DNA from: Agarophyton chilense
Lineage: Eukaryota; Rhodophyta; Florideophyceae; Gracilariales; Gracilariaceae
Assembly: GCA_030374765.1 (NCBI GenBank)
Contig: JARGXX010000086.1
Span: forward strand, 496,001-560,000
DNA: 64,000 nt
Direction: 5' to 3'
The notes under the pieces were generated by a model. That model was given only the letters and a program-made list of their open reading frames with translations, made no database searches and had not been told where the DNA came from. Below are positions 22,549 through 33,869 of the stretch, in pieces (positions within the stretch are counted from its first letter, which is position 1; each line of letters begins with the position of its first letter). The position numbers and the translations under genes were made by a program.

Positions 22549-25009
22549 TCAGCCAGGGGGTACCGAAGTGATCACGCGTCGGGCGGCTTCGCTCCGGTCG
22601 GACCGTGTAGCGCGCGAGGCAGTCCTCGGCTGAGTAGGATGTCGACCCGACTTCGGCGGTTCATTTTCTCCAAGTGCCGGATTTGTTTCCGCGCTTCCCA
22701 CTCCGGTTGGAGGGCCGACACCAGCGGGTAACCCGGATGGTCGTTTCGCTAATCGGCGTGGTGAAGCTCGCTTCGGCGGTGAGATTCGCTGGGGCGGTGG
22801 CGCATTGTCGCACCTCTCTGTCCCACGGCGAGATTCCGTGTAGTCACGTGAGCGTTCCAATGGCTGGCTGTCCGGCGTCGGCGCGATGGATGTATCCGCC
22901 TCCCTGTGCGGGGTACTTCGCGGTGCGTCGTCCACTCGTACTGTATCAGGCTGCGGTGCGTCGAGCGCATTGGCATTCCGTATTGCACGTGTGGTGACAC
23001 CTCGGCGAGTGTTGGTGGCGTTATCCGGAGCTGCGTTCTGAGGCTTGGATAGCGAGTGCTTCAGGCATTGCCGGACTTCGGTATCAGGCACCCTTGATGG
23101 GCGAAGAATGACACGCGACGTTGCGGCGTTTCCAGCAACGGTATCGACCGGATTACGACGGCTATCGGGCGCCTCGCCCTCCTTAGACGATGAACCGGAG
23201 TTGGTGTCCGTCAGGTGGACTGGGGAGGAGCGACGAATGCGCGACATGATTCCTTTCGGGGTTGGGCGCCGCGGGTAGCGGAAGGTCAGACAAACCCCGA
23301 GATGGGTGTGGTAACGCGTAGGGACGCGGGTGGACCTGGGGTAAGGGGGTCGATGAATCCGTTTCTACAGGAGCAGTCACACCAGTAGGTTGGGATGTTA
23401 ACGGCGGAGGAGCCGATACCACGCGATCGCGGGAGATGCGTTCGTGATTACCAGCGAGGTCAACAACAACAGTGTCGGGAGCCACCGAAATAACCCGAAA
23501 GGGGGCGTCGGCAACAGGTGACAGCTTGCGGTGTTTCTCCTTCTCTGGGTTCCAATACTCCTTGCGGATGAATACATAACCGTCGGGGGCGAGACGTGGC
23601 GGCGAGCGAGGGGCTTCGGTATCAAAGTCACGCTTGTAAGCGGCCTGGGCTCGGCCCATTGAACGCCGTGCGGCGGGAACGAGCTTCGTGAGCCAAGTTT
23701 TCCACGCTTCGCGGTAAGCAGTCGGTGACGGAAAGGTATCCAGCGTGGGCTGTGGCTCCAGCGCCACGGGCGGTGGGGTACGGGACAATACCAGCTCGAA
23801 GGGCGTTAATCCAGTTTTCCTGTGCACCTGCGTATTGTACGCAAAGGTGAGCGCATCAGTGAACAAGTCCCAATCTTTGGGGTGGTCTGCAACGTATGAA
23901 CGGAGTGCCGCAAGTAATGTCTGGTTGACCCGTTCGGCCTGTCTATTTGTTTGGGGGTGGTAAGTGGTCGTGAACAGGTTCTTAATGTCCAAGATGCGAC
24001 AAACATCCTCGAAGAAACGAGAGGCGAACTGTCTCCCGTTATCGGAGAGGAGGTTGGCCGGTGGGCCGTAGACGAAGACCCAGTGTAGGACGAAGGCTTG
24101 AGCCACGCTCAAAGCGGAGATCTTCCGTAATGGTACGATCCGGACCAGCTTGGATAAGCGATCCGTTATTACGAGTAAGAACTTGTAATTCCGCCTAGTG
24201 GTAAGGAAGGGACCGAGTATATCGATGGCCACAAACTCCAATGGAGTGCGAGCTGGAAACAGATTCAACTTCGTCGCATGACGGCGGAGTTTGACACGGT
24301 TCCGAGCGCAATCGGTACAAAACCGCACCGTTGCGTAGCAGTCCACTGCCATGGCAGGCCAGTAAAAGTTACGGCGTAGGGTGAGGTAGAGTTTCCGTCC
24401 CCCGACGTGGCCACTCAGTTTGGAGTAGTGCGACAACCGCAAGACTCTCAACTGGAGGTTATGTGGTACCACGATTTGTGGGTGCGATCCAACGGTCCGT
24501 ACAAGGTATCCGGCGTCATTCACCTGAAAGGGGAGAGTACCTCCTCCATTGAATTGAGCGCGGACCTTCGCGCAGAACGGGTCAGCGTATTGCTCCCGTA
24601 TCATCTCCTCTGGAGTAATAGGCATGAAGTTCCCTGGTAAGGGTTTCTCGGAATCTTCCGAGAGAAGAAATTCGTCCAAGTCGGAACCGGAATCTGAAGA
24701 GTCCGTGTCTCGTTCCTCGTCCTCGATGGTAGCGTCGTCGCCATTCACTTCAAAGCAGGGTATTTCGTCGTCTTTGACGGGTAGTGCTTCGCCAGTATTG
24801 ACCAGGCGGGAGAGAGCATCGGCTTGGGTGTTGCACGATCCTTTTCGGTACTGCACGTCAAAGTCAAATTCCACTAGACGGAGACGCCAACGCATCAAGT
24901 GGCCTGAAGGCTCCGAGATGGAGAATAGCCATCGAAGTGATGCGTGGTCCGTAAAAACTGTGAAATGATTACCCATGAGATAGGGGCGCAACGTTTGTAA
25001 TGCCCACAC
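22549..25009 (-). pseudogene. RNase H, integrase and linker of element B
   Basis: The long open part (23183-25009, 608 aa) begins in RNase H (TDHASLRWLFSISEPSGHLM, ADALSRLV) and has an acidic spacer at about residues 95-115. The integrase zinc finger is H...H (LSHYSKLSGHVGG) with C-x2-C (CTDCARN), about residues 190-240. The catalytic core has AIDILGPF, LLSDNGRQFAS and QAERVNQT, giving D, D and E. The tail has HERISRDRV. A low-complexity linker continues in another frame toward the chromodomain. Integrase inserts the cDNA into host DNA. Large parts look whole. Confidence 0.87.
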
Positions 25010-25111
25010 TACTGCAAGGCATTCCTTCTCCGAGACGGAGTAATTCTTCTCGTGGACGTTTAGCGATCGGGAACAGTACCCTACGGGGCGTCTTTCCCCA
25101 TTGGGTGCAGT

Positions 25112-26158
25112 TTAAAACAGTGCACAACCTACTTGGTAGTCGCTGGCGTCCGTATCTACGGTGAAGGGCTTCCCAGGCTTGGGCAACGAGAGGATCGGGG
25201 CAGAGACGACAGAATCCTTAAAAGAGTTGAAAGATTCCGTTTGAACGGGGGTTAAGGGGCCCAGTTTTGGTGGTTGGCCTTTCCGCAAAAGCGTGTTTAA
25301 CGGTGCAGCATTGTCCGCAAAGTGCGGGATGAATCGTCGGTAGACGTTCGCGAGTCCCTGAAAGGGACAAAGCTCGGTTTGCGTCCGCGGTTCTTTAGCC
25401 TCTTTGAGTGACTTAACACGAGTCTCCTCGATTGTAACACGTCCTGGACGGATAAAATGGCCGAGATACTTCACGGTGTCCGTGAAGAAGTCAAATTTCT
25501 TCAACTTAAGTATGACACCCGCATCTCGAAGCGTGGTCCTGATATCCGTCACATGAGTGAGATGTTTGTCCAGATTATCTGAGAAGACGATTATATCATC
25601 CAGGTAGACAAGGCAGGTACGCCATTTGAAGCGGGCCAATAGGATTTCGATGGCTCGCTGGAAAGAGGGCGCGTTGCTAAGACCAAAAGGCATCCGTTTG
25701 AAACGGTAGAGACCGGAGTGACACGCGAAAGCGGTTTTATCCTGGTCTTGCTTCCTTACCGGAACTTGCCGGTATCTCTAATTGGCGTCCAGGGTTGTAA
25801 AGAAGGTGGCGGTGCCCAGAGAGTCAATGTACTCGTCCATTCTTGAGATTGGGTACATGTCCTTGACGGTGACGGCATTCAACCGACGGTAGTCGACGCA
25901 AAACCTCCAGGAACCATCCTGCTTTGGAGCCAGTACTACTAGAGAAGCCCACGGCGACTGAGCCGGTTCAATGACTCCCGCTCGAAGCATTTTATCCAGT
26001 TGTGCCTTTTCCTCCGCGCGTGCGGCGGGTCCGGCACGGTATGGGTGCTGAGAGATGGTTCGGGTGTCCGGTAGCAAATCAATCCGGTGTTCCGTAGTGG
26101 AAATCTCACCAAGGGAGCCGTCCCACATAGTGGTGAAGTCCCTCAACAGTTCTTGCAA
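25112..26158 (-). pseudogene. Reverse transcriptase of element B
   Basis: The upstream half (25778-26158) has YRAGPAARAEEKAQ, AGVIEPAQSPWASLVVLAPK and CVDYRRLNAVTVKD. The downstream half (25112-25693) starts MPFGLSNAPSFQRAI and carries the catalytic LVYLDDIIVFS, then GLANVYRRFIPHF and TVDTDASDYQVGCALF, the RNase H start. Order and spacing are standard for Ty3/gypsy RT. The enzyme copies element RNA into cDNA. It lies in a few open stretches. Confidence 0.87.
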
Positions 26159-26262
26159 TCGATGGCGGTATGACTCCGGGACATGGCTGAGATCCAGGTC
26201 CCCGAGTTCTTGGACTGGATCGGGGCGATCAACACTCGTTGAAACGGGCTGCGTCCCTGATG

Positions 26263-27806
26263 TTACAGGTTGAACCCCGGGTACCGGTGATGAAAGAGTT
26301 CCGGGCTTTCCCCTTCCTTATAGTGAACGAGTCCGAGAACGTCAGCTGCGGTCAGCTTTGTCGGCACCATAGCGATGTGGTGCGGCATGAAGGACCCTAT
26401 CACTTGGTTCTTCACTAGATACTGGGGTGCAGTCCCTAGATTGGCGATCAGCACGTGAAAAGGTTGGTTTGGCTCCACATGGACGATTCCATTCGCAATT
26501 GCGAGTCTTTGCCTGTCATACAGTGACGACAATGGTTGCAAGACCCGGAGTCCATGTTGACGGGAGGTTACTTTTACCATCATTTGGGACACAGGAGGGA
26601 CGCACAACGACGCTGCGACGCGGAGCTGATTAGATTCACGGTTGTCCGGTCCAGGTTCCTGTGCTGCCAGTAGCGGGACATGCTTCTTCGTGGCACGCCT
26701 AGGCGGGTGCCGAACGGTCGGAGTGGACGATCCATCCTCCATCTCGAGACGCCGTTGGCGGGGGAAGATTGCTTCGACGAAGCGGTCGCAAGAGTCGCAA
26801 CCCAAGATGACTGGGGCGGCTAATTTCCGACATGCGACGAAGTCGAGTTTCACCACGCGAGCGCCAACGCGGACTACCAGTTCTATGAACCCCACCGTAT
26901 CCAACGGTTTGTTGTTCGCGTCAGCGACCTCCGGGATGTGGTCGCGGCGGATTCTAGACTGCTATGCAGGTGGTAACACTTCCTCCACGATAAAGTTCGG
27001 ACCGGCACCGGTGTCTAAGACGGTAAGGTGTCGCACCATAAACTGGGGTGAAAGGCCAAGGTCAGCATAGACCTTTTAATTTCTCTTGGCCATCACCAGA
27101 ACTCTATCCGGGAACCGGTTATGGGAAACACGTTTCCACGGACGACGCAGAACACGAAAGTGTTCCGAGTTCACGTCATTAACGGCCTCTTTCCTTGAAA
27201 GGATTTTGACCGGGGAGCGAGGCTTGGACGCCTCGGGCGCCGTCGACCTCGACTCTGAGGGCGCCCCTCCTTGAGAGGAGACTCCCACATTTAGTTTTTC
27301 TGGGCCTGCTCCGCCGGAGGCGACTGCTCAGGACGTCGAGCAAGCAAGGCCGGGGCATCAGGTCCAGAAGGTACCGCAGAAGCGGTGGGGTGACCGACCA
27401 CGTCGGTGACACGGGATTCCGGTGCAGATACCACCCGAGCTCGGGAAAGCGACACGGGACGTGGAACATCCGTTCGAGCACGGATATACGATGCAATCGG
27501 AACAGCTGTTTTGTCCTCCGGGGATAGGGCCTCGTAATTGACTACGACTTATGCCCATTCTCGGAGAAACAGCACACATTGTGTAGAAGTATGGCCTGGT
27601 TTTTAGCAGAGATGACAAATCAGACCAGACGCCGGTGTTGGGTGGCGAAGCTCGGCGAACTTCACCGCGGGGCGGGTATCTCTCCAACCAGGACGCGAAA
27701 AGCGGACATTACCACTCTTGTGTGGGTCGCGTGGCGCACGGACGCGACATTATCCGCATAGAGTAGCGTGTCATCCTCAATCACGTATTGTGACTCGTCC
27801 AAGGTT
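26263..27806 (-). pseudogene. Protease region and gag-pol linker of element B
   Basis: Around 26990-27030 the minus strand reads LTVLDTGAGPNFIVEE, a retropepsin active-site motif. Downstream, 26263-26904 has CRKLAAPVILGCDSCDRFVE and repeated PxLSSLYDRQRLAIANGIVHVEP-type words (written here as SLYDRQRLAIANGIVHVEP), which recur in F2 (SLYNTRQLPLANGVVHV), D and E. Upstream, 27076-27288 is a basic linker. The gag end of the open region is cut by element C at 27812. Confidence 0.75.
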
Positions 27807-27811
27807 GAGGG

Positions 27812-28153
27812 TGTTAAAACACTGGTCAGTGGTTGAAAAGGTGAATCCTCGTGACGGCCGAGGTGAGAGTCGGCCGGTCGACCAGGGTTTATATAGACTA
27901 TTGAACCTTCGAAGAAGAGTTCATACAGAGTGTTTTCTAATGTACCATTCTAATTGGGTGCCGTGTGAAACATGGTTGCTTCCACGAGGTTCAATCGTGC
28001 ATGCGTGTCCCATGCCTCGTTGTCACTTGTTCGATGATGCTGACAGTGACAGCTTTGTTGATTGTGACAAGAATGGCATTTAAAGCATAGTACAACTAAA
28101 TCATAACATAAATGCATAACATAATTGATTAAAAATCATCTGAATTCCTAACA
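27812..28153 (-). repeat. 3' LTR of element C
   Basis: 342 bp, from TGTTAAAACACTGG to GAATTCCTAACA in plus coordinates. This is the uninterrupted copy; its CGTGACGGCCGAGG shows the single GACGG that was duplicated in the other LTR by element D. The element's purine tract (GGGGGAAGTGA on the minus strand) abuts it at 28154. Confidence 0.93.
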
Positions 28154-28804
28154 TCACTTCCCCCATGAAAGAGAGTCGTCCCGACTCGTCAGTGGTTCAG
28201 TGTTCCATTGGGGACGGCGTTCAGTTCTGGTATACCAGGAGGATTTCGGGAAAATCAACATATCAGACCTTGGTTCGAATTCCATTGAAAAGACTACATC
28301 AGGATTATCCTCGATTTGTAGTATAGATGATTCAACGGCATTGAGAAACGTATCTTCAGGATCGGCACTTAAATGTCCATATTGCGAGACTATAAATGTG
28401 AATAGGAAGAGAATGAACTGCTCGTCTATGGACTCCAGAATCCCATTGTCGTAAACCTTGAACAACTTTTGGAGTATATCGGCCTTTTCTTCGGTTAGGA
28501 ACGGGCAACGAAGTTGAAGAAACGCGTAGCAAATATGACAAGAAACCCAAGCTAAACAGAACTTCACTAGAATTTCATCAGATATATCTTCAAACCAAAG
28601 AAGCATGCGCCTTCCGCCAAGCCAAATTCGGCTGTAGAAAGAAGATGCGGCATCAGTCTGAAGAGCTTGAGTCGGATTTGGAACATGATTATCGGTCATA
28701 TTGGTAGGGGTTTGATGACGGTAGAACGGAATGGAACGGGGGTACGGTGAAGTTCGGCAAGGGTGTGGTGTGGATGTGGTGAGAGTGTGGTGACTGGGCC
28801 CCAA
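28154..28804 (-). CDS. Extra ORF downstream of pol in element C
   Basis: A 216-codon frame in the same direction as pol starts 6 bases beyond the pol stop side and ends with its stop codon at the LTR border, so it codes through the polypurine tract (its last residues are SLSWGK). A better start may be the Met of MTDNHVPN, about residue 36. The middle has a hydrophobic/Cys block (FCLAWVSCHICYAFLQLRC, about residues 81-99) and an Asp/Glu-rich C-terminal half. No known domain, signal peptide or clear membrane span. An env-like position alone is not evidence of envelope function. It looks whole. Confidence 0.6.
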   Translation of the reverse strand: MGPSHHTLTTSTPHPCRTSPYPRSIPFYRHQTPTNMTDNHVPNPTQALQTDAASSFYSRIWLGGRRMLLWFEDISDEILVKFCLAWVSCHICYAFLQLRCPFLTEEKADILQKLFKVYDNGILESIDEQFILFLFTFIVSQYGHLSADPEDTFLNAVESSILQIEDNPDVVFSMEFEPRSDMLIFPKSSWYTRTERRPQWNTEPLTSRDDSLSWGK

Positions 28805-28809
28805 AGGTT

Positions 28810-30480
28810 TCAGTGGTTTTGACTCTTTTTATACTGCTTTAGTATGTCTGAGAAGTTTGCCAAGGCGGATTCTTTGAGCCAAGTGTTTTCATGATCTGGA
28901 TAGCCAAGCCATTTGACAAGATACTCGTTTCTATTTCTTCTTCGCCGGTGATTTAATATGGCTTGTACTTCATACTCTTCAGATCCATCCGAGAGTTTAA
29001 TTGGCGTTGGATTTGGAGCTTTATTTCGGGTGAAGGTGTCTTCGTAATACCTTTTTAGCAGCTGGCAATGAAACACATCATGGATACGACGTTGCTTCAT
29101 GGCGATACCAAGATCGAGTCGAAAGGTCACAGGGCTGACTTGTTCAACTATCTTGAATGGTCCACAGTATTTGATGCCAAGTTTGCTTTTGGGTCCTGTT
29201 TCATCCATATTTAGATTTTTGGTTGAAAGCATTACTGGTTCTCCAACTTTTAAGTCGCAAGGCACTCTTTTTTTGTTGTAGTACTTTTCAGAGTACTTGT
29301 TACTTTTGATGATTTGGTCTCTTGCGGTCTTCGTGGCATCCATGACACTAGTCAGAAAGTCGGATGCGGATTGATTTTGAGAAACGAAGCTTTCCAAAGG
29401 TGCGGTTCTTGGCTCTTCTCCATATGTTAAGAAAAATGGTGTGAAAGTCGTTGTCGCATGGACCGATGAGTTGTAGGCTACTTCGAATTCTACCAAGTGT
29501 TCATCCCAGTTTGTTTGAAGATGGTTGACAAAGCATCTAATCATTTCTTCAATCTTCTTATTCACAATTTCTGGTTGTCCATCTGTCTGAGGATGATATG
29601 CTGACGAAGGTCACAGCGTTGTTTTAAGAACTCGAAAGACTTCCTTCCAGAATCTGCTCATAAAGATAGAATTTCTGTCTGAGATAATTACATCAGACAA
29701 ACCATGATGACGATAAACGTTGTCAATATAAAGTTTCGCAGTTTCCACGGCTGTGACAGTCTTTGTTGTTGGTATAATGCGAACTAATTTGGACAGACGA
29801 TCTACAACCACGTAAAGGGCACTATTTCCTTTTTTAGTTCGTGGCAGCGGTGTGATGAAATCCATCGTTATTTGAGACCATTTTTTCGTTGGTGGTTCTA
29901 GAGGTTGGAGAAAGCCTTGCGGCTTTTGTATCTTTGGTTTTGTCTCCTGAAATCTTTGACAGGTTCTTGTGAAATGAGACACATCTCTCCTGAGTGTATT
30001 CCAATAATAAGACTTCTGAATTCTTCGAAGAGTCTTCTTGAAAGCCATATGGCCTGCAGTTGGTAAATCATGATTTTCTCTCAAAACCTTCATTCGGAGT
30101 TCGCCTGATGGTATGCAAAGTTTGTTTTCTCGAAATAAGAGATCATTCTTTCTTCAAAATGGTAAAATCGGTGTTCCATATAGAGGACCAAATTCTGGAT
30201 CTGCTCTATACCCATCGACGAACGATTGTTGGTCTTTCTTTGATAGTTTGTTGAGAAAATAAATTGAATTCAGTGGTCGGGTCTTTGACAATGCCTCTCG
30301 TAGTAAGGAACGGTTACTAATTTGAGTGTCTCCTGCACAGTTTGGGTACCTCGAAAGAGCATCAGCCAAAATATTGGACTTTCCTTTGATAGGAACGAAC
30401 CTGAAGTCAAATTCTACGATTTTTTCTAGCCACCGAACTTGACGTTGTGATAGATTTGGCTGTGTTTCTAGATACTTCAA
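28810..30480 (-). pseudogene. RNase H end, integrase and chromodomain of element C
   Basis: Minus-strand reading gives an RNase H end (RQVRWLEKIVEFDFRF, ADALSRYPN), integrase zinc-finger region (AGHMAFKKTLRRIQKSYYWN), catalytic core (MDFITPLPRT, VIISDRNSIFMSRFWKEVF) and tail. It closes with a classic chromodomain, EYEVQAILNHRRRRNRNEYL then VKWLGYPDHENTW. The YLVKWLGY...TW pattern is that of fungal/plant-type chromoviruses. It lies in about three open stretches. Confidence 0.87.
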
Positions 30481-30654
30481 AGGGAAATGATCTGCGTAAA
30501 TGGTAAATGATTGACCATGAAGGTATACTCGCTAAACTCTTAAAGCATCAATCAAACCAAGAAGTTCTCTTTCGTGGGCTGCATAATTTTGTTCCGCGGG
30601 GTTAAGTGTTCGAGAATGAAATGCAACCGGTCGTGCGACAGAGTTTTCAATCTG

Positions 30655-32385
30655 TTACATAACAGCTCCTAAAGCGTACTGAGATGCATCAGTGGTAATT
30701 GAAATGGGTAGATTCGGATCAAAGTGGCGGAGTACGGGGGTTTTGGTTATAACGGACTTGAGATTTTGAAAAGCGAAATTCTGCTCCCTTCCCCACTGAA
30801 ATTGGTTCTTCCCACAAAGCGTTGTAAGGGGCTTCGATATTTGAGAGCAGTTTTTGATAAATCTCCTGTAATAATTTACAAGACCTAAAAATGCTTGAAC
30901 ATCGGTCTTGTTTTTAGGCGTTTCCCAGTTGACAAGAGCTTTCACGTTATGATTTTCAACAGATATTCCATCAGAGCTAACCATGTGGCCGAGATATTCA
31001 ACCTTGCTTCGTAAAAATTCACACTTTGAGAGCTTCCCATACAGCTTGTGTGCACGAAGTTGGTCGAATACATGCCTTATGTGTTGAACGTGATCATCTA
31101 TAGTTTTGCTGTAAATGAGAATATCATCCAGATAAACAAGGACATATTTGTCCAGATAATCTTTCAGGACATTGTTCATCAGGCTCATAAAGCTTGCTGG
31201 CGCGTTGGTTAGACCGAAGGGGAGTACTAAGAATTCAAAGTGTCCATATCGAGTTCTGAACGCAGTAAGCGGGATAGATTCGTCTGAGAGGCGTATCTGA
31301 TGATATCCCCAGCGGAGGTCAATTTTCGTGAAAATTTTTGATCCTCTAAGTTGATCGAATATGTCATCAATTCTGGGAATGGGATAGCTGTTTTTGATTG
31401 TGAGTCTGTTGAGCGCTCGAAAATCAATACAAAGTCTCAAGCTTCCGTCTTTTTTTGCTGCAAATAGTACTGGGGCTCCCCAAGGGCTCGTACTTGGGCG
31501 AATAAATCCTTGTTCGATCAGTTCGTTCAATTGAATACGAAGTTCTTTTAGATCTTTATCAGACATTCGGTAAACTGCTGTTTTCTGAGGTGTTGCTCCT
31601 GGGGTTAGTTCAATATGAAAGTCTTGATCTCGGTGCGGTGGGAGTCCTTTTGGTAACTTGTCAGGAAACAAGTCATTGTATTCTTCCAGAAGCTTAGACA
31701 ACCTGGAATCTTTAACAATTTCATGAGATTCGGACTTCAATGAACGAGTGGAGATAGCAAAAACGGGAAGCTTTTTCCGTAAAGATTTCTTGATAGCGTT
31801 CACAGTGATTAGTTTCTCGGGTTTTTTGATATCGGCTTTCATACGTATTATGTGAAAATTGTATTTGAATGTAATCTCATTGGTTCTGTGGTTGATGTAA
31901 GGGTTGTAATCATAAAGCCAATTTTTTCCTAAAATAACGTCATATCCATATAGTGCGCAAATTGCGAAGCGTGGTTGTTCTTGGAATTTTCCTATTTCGA
32001 TGGTTACTCCAGCACTGTTGGTTTCCTGTAATACTGTTACGGAGCCGTTGGCCATTTCGGCTTCGTAATTTGTCTTAATGGTTGAAAGTTTTAGCTGTTT
32101 GCTCGTGGCTTTTGACAAAAAGCTAATTTCGGAGCCATTGTCAATGAGCGCAATACACTTCCTGCCATTAACACGTATCCTGGCTAGAAGTAGTCCGACT
32201 GATGGTATTTCAAATGGTGACGCTATATGAGACATGAGAAGTCTATAAATGCCTTGGTTCGGTGGGTTTCTGTGTGGGTCTCGGGTATCTGCAGATTCGA
32301 TGGTTCTTTGGGTAGTTGGTTGGTTTATGACGTGTTTGGTGTTTGGTGTTTCAATCGTGTTCGTTGGTATCCTAAGGAGGTTCAA
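30655..32385 (-). CDS. Protease and reverse transcriptase of element C
   Basis: This open stretch of 576 codons has a retropepsin segment (CIALIDNGSEISFLS, about residues 77-91). A long linker follows, then RT with YRMSDKDLKELRIQLNELIE, GFIRPSTSPWGAPVLFAAKK, CIDFRALNRLTIKNSYPIPR, the catalytic VLVYLDDILIYS and GLVNYYRRFIKN. It ends in the RNase H start (ITTDASQYALGAVM). Residue order matches Ty3/gypsy pol. This is the best preserved long pol stretch of element C. Confidence 0.9.
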   Translation of the reverse strand: MNLLRIPTNTIETPNTKHVINQPTTQRTIESADTRDPHRNPPNQGIYRLLMSHIASPFEIPSVGLLLARIRVNGRKCIALIDNGSEISFLSKATSKQLKLSTIKTNYEAEMANGSVTVLQETNSAGVTIEIGKFQEQPRFAICALYGYDVILGKNWLYDYNPYINHRTNEITFKYNFHIIRMKADIKKPEKLITVNAIKKSLRKKLPVFAISTRSLKSESHEIVKDSRLSKLLEEYNDLFPDKLPKGLPPHRDQDFHIELTPGATPQKTAVYRMSDKDLKELRIQLNELIEQGFIRPSTSPWGAPVLFAAKKDGSLRLCIDFRALNRLTIKNSYPIPRIDDIFDQLRGSKIFTKIDLRWGYHQIRLSDESIPLTAFRTRYGHFEFLVLPFGLTNAPASFMSLMNNVLKDYLDKYVLVYLDDILIYSKTIDDHVQHIRHVFDQLRAHKLYGKLSKCEFLRSKVEYLGHMVSSDGISVENHNVKALVNWETPKNKTDVQAFLGLVNYYRRFIKNCSQISKPLTTLCGKNQFQWGREQNFAFQNLKSVITKTPVLRHFDPNLPISITTDASQYALGAVM

Positions 32386-32459
32386 TGGTGGATTAAGGGG
32401 ATGCGATGGTTTTCTAGTGGTGTCGCGTGGAACTGACGCTGGTACTGATCGTACATTGG

Positions 32460-33332
32460 TCAGTTCCTTTGAGAGTTTTTTGAGCAGCGCGCATCACGCG
32501 CCATATGTCCGGGTTGTCGACAGCGATAGCAAAGTCCTTTCTTTCGACACATTTCTCGTTCTTCTTTGGTCAATTTCTTTAACTTCATGTTTCCAATATC
32601 CATCGGTACAGGTCCTTGAGATGATCCTGAGGTGCTCGCTTGCCTGCCAAACCGTGCCTGTCCACCCCGACGGAAAGCTGACTCAACACGTTCTGCATCT
32701 TTCATGGCTTCAATTAAGGACTTGTAATCATTGGTGCAGAGTTCTTTCTAAATGAAGCTCTTCAATCCTCTGGTATATCGATCGAGCTGTTCTTCCATAC
32801 TGATATTGGGAATATCAAGAACAAATTTTAAGAAGTCCTCATTATACTGCTGAACATCTTTGTACTGTTTCCACTTACTTAGCTTATCCCTTACAAGCTT
32901 TTCTTTGTTCACAGTAGTAAATCTCTTTTTCAGATGCTCGAAGAGGTCATGGAGAGAAGTCAACTCCAGTCCATTGCGTTGTTGGGCTAGATACCACTCA
33001 TGCGATGCGCCACTAATGTAACTGAGCGCAATTGGTATGGCTTTTTCGTCAGGGGTTCCTTCAAGGTAATTACGGACATGAGTTATCCAACTTTCAATAT
33101 TCTGCTTGCCAGAAAAGGTTGCTGGTTTATTAATCTTCGGAGCGGACGAGGAGCTTCCAGAACTCGCCAGTACGGCCATTGAAGATTCCAACGCTGATAT
33201 CTTGGTCTGAGCTTCCAACTCTAATCTTTCCATTTTTCCGCGAGTTTCTTCCAAGGCGCGAGCCATACTTTGCATAATCTGGTTTGCACGGACTTGGGGG
33301 GTTGTGCCAGGAATGCCCGGGGTCGATGCCAT
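32460..33332 (-). pseudogene. gag of element C with zinc knuckle
   Basis: The N-terminal 194 codons have a coiled-coil-prone start (MARALEETRGKMERLELEAQ) and the Retrotrans_gag core (ATFSGKQNIESWITHVRNYL, ASHEWYLAQQ). The downstream stretch carries a CCHC-type zinc knuckle, CYRCRQPGHMARDARC, and ends near the protease. Gag forms the virus-like particle and the knuckle binds element RNA. About one break lies between the stretches. Confidence 0.85.
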
Positions 33333-33430
33333 TGCGTAAACTGTTTGAGTGAGAAAACCTTCGAAATTGGTCCGAAATCGAGGGTCCGACCAAATAAATT
33401 AGAGAATTTTTTGATCCTATACCAGATCGG

Positions 33431-33505
33431 GCAGCGCGTGTGGCCTAGTTGGTATGGGCCGCGGTCTGCAACTAAAATGTTCTGAGTTCAATTTCCCTTC
33501 GCTGC
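33431..33505 (+). other. tRNA-like segment in element C leader
   Basis: The segment has a perfect A-box word, TGGCCTAGTTGG, at 33441-33452 and a B-box-like GAGTTCAATTTCC at 33485-33497. Its ends GCAGCG and CGCTGC can pair. A CTGCAAC run in the middle would give anticodon GCA. The anticodon and T stems pair poorly, so this is at best a degenerate tRNA or the head of a tRNA-derived SINE. It lies between the zinc-finger ORF and gag of element C, on the opposite strand. Confidence 0.35.
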
Positions 33506-33869
33506 AAGGTTCGGAATGGTTCAATTAAAGTTTCTTCAGTTCAATTGCGTAGCGTCAAGAGTTTGGGAAGATGGTAAGCCCTGTACGGCAACTTGTCCCT
33601 TGGCAATGCTAAGTAATATGAACGCAGCCGAAACTGGAAGACAACCACAAACGGTAGCTTAAAAGGTTGAATGACCTATTCTTATAAATCTTTGATTTTT
33701 CGATGGTTTCTGCAACCTCAAATTCAGATGTCCGAGAGCGGGGTTTTGAACCCTACTCCTGGATTTGTGGCAAAAATGAGCAGTTTGCAAGAAATAGTGT
33801 GGGTAGTACTTGGGCAACAACTTCGTTGGTATTTACTTGAAATAAGCTTGTTCACAGCGGTTTTCTCTC

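Noticed and set aside
28154-28804. Envelope gene of element C
   Set aside because: The position fits, but there is no signal peptide, no clear membrane anchor and no glycosylation pattern. Called unknown ORF instead.
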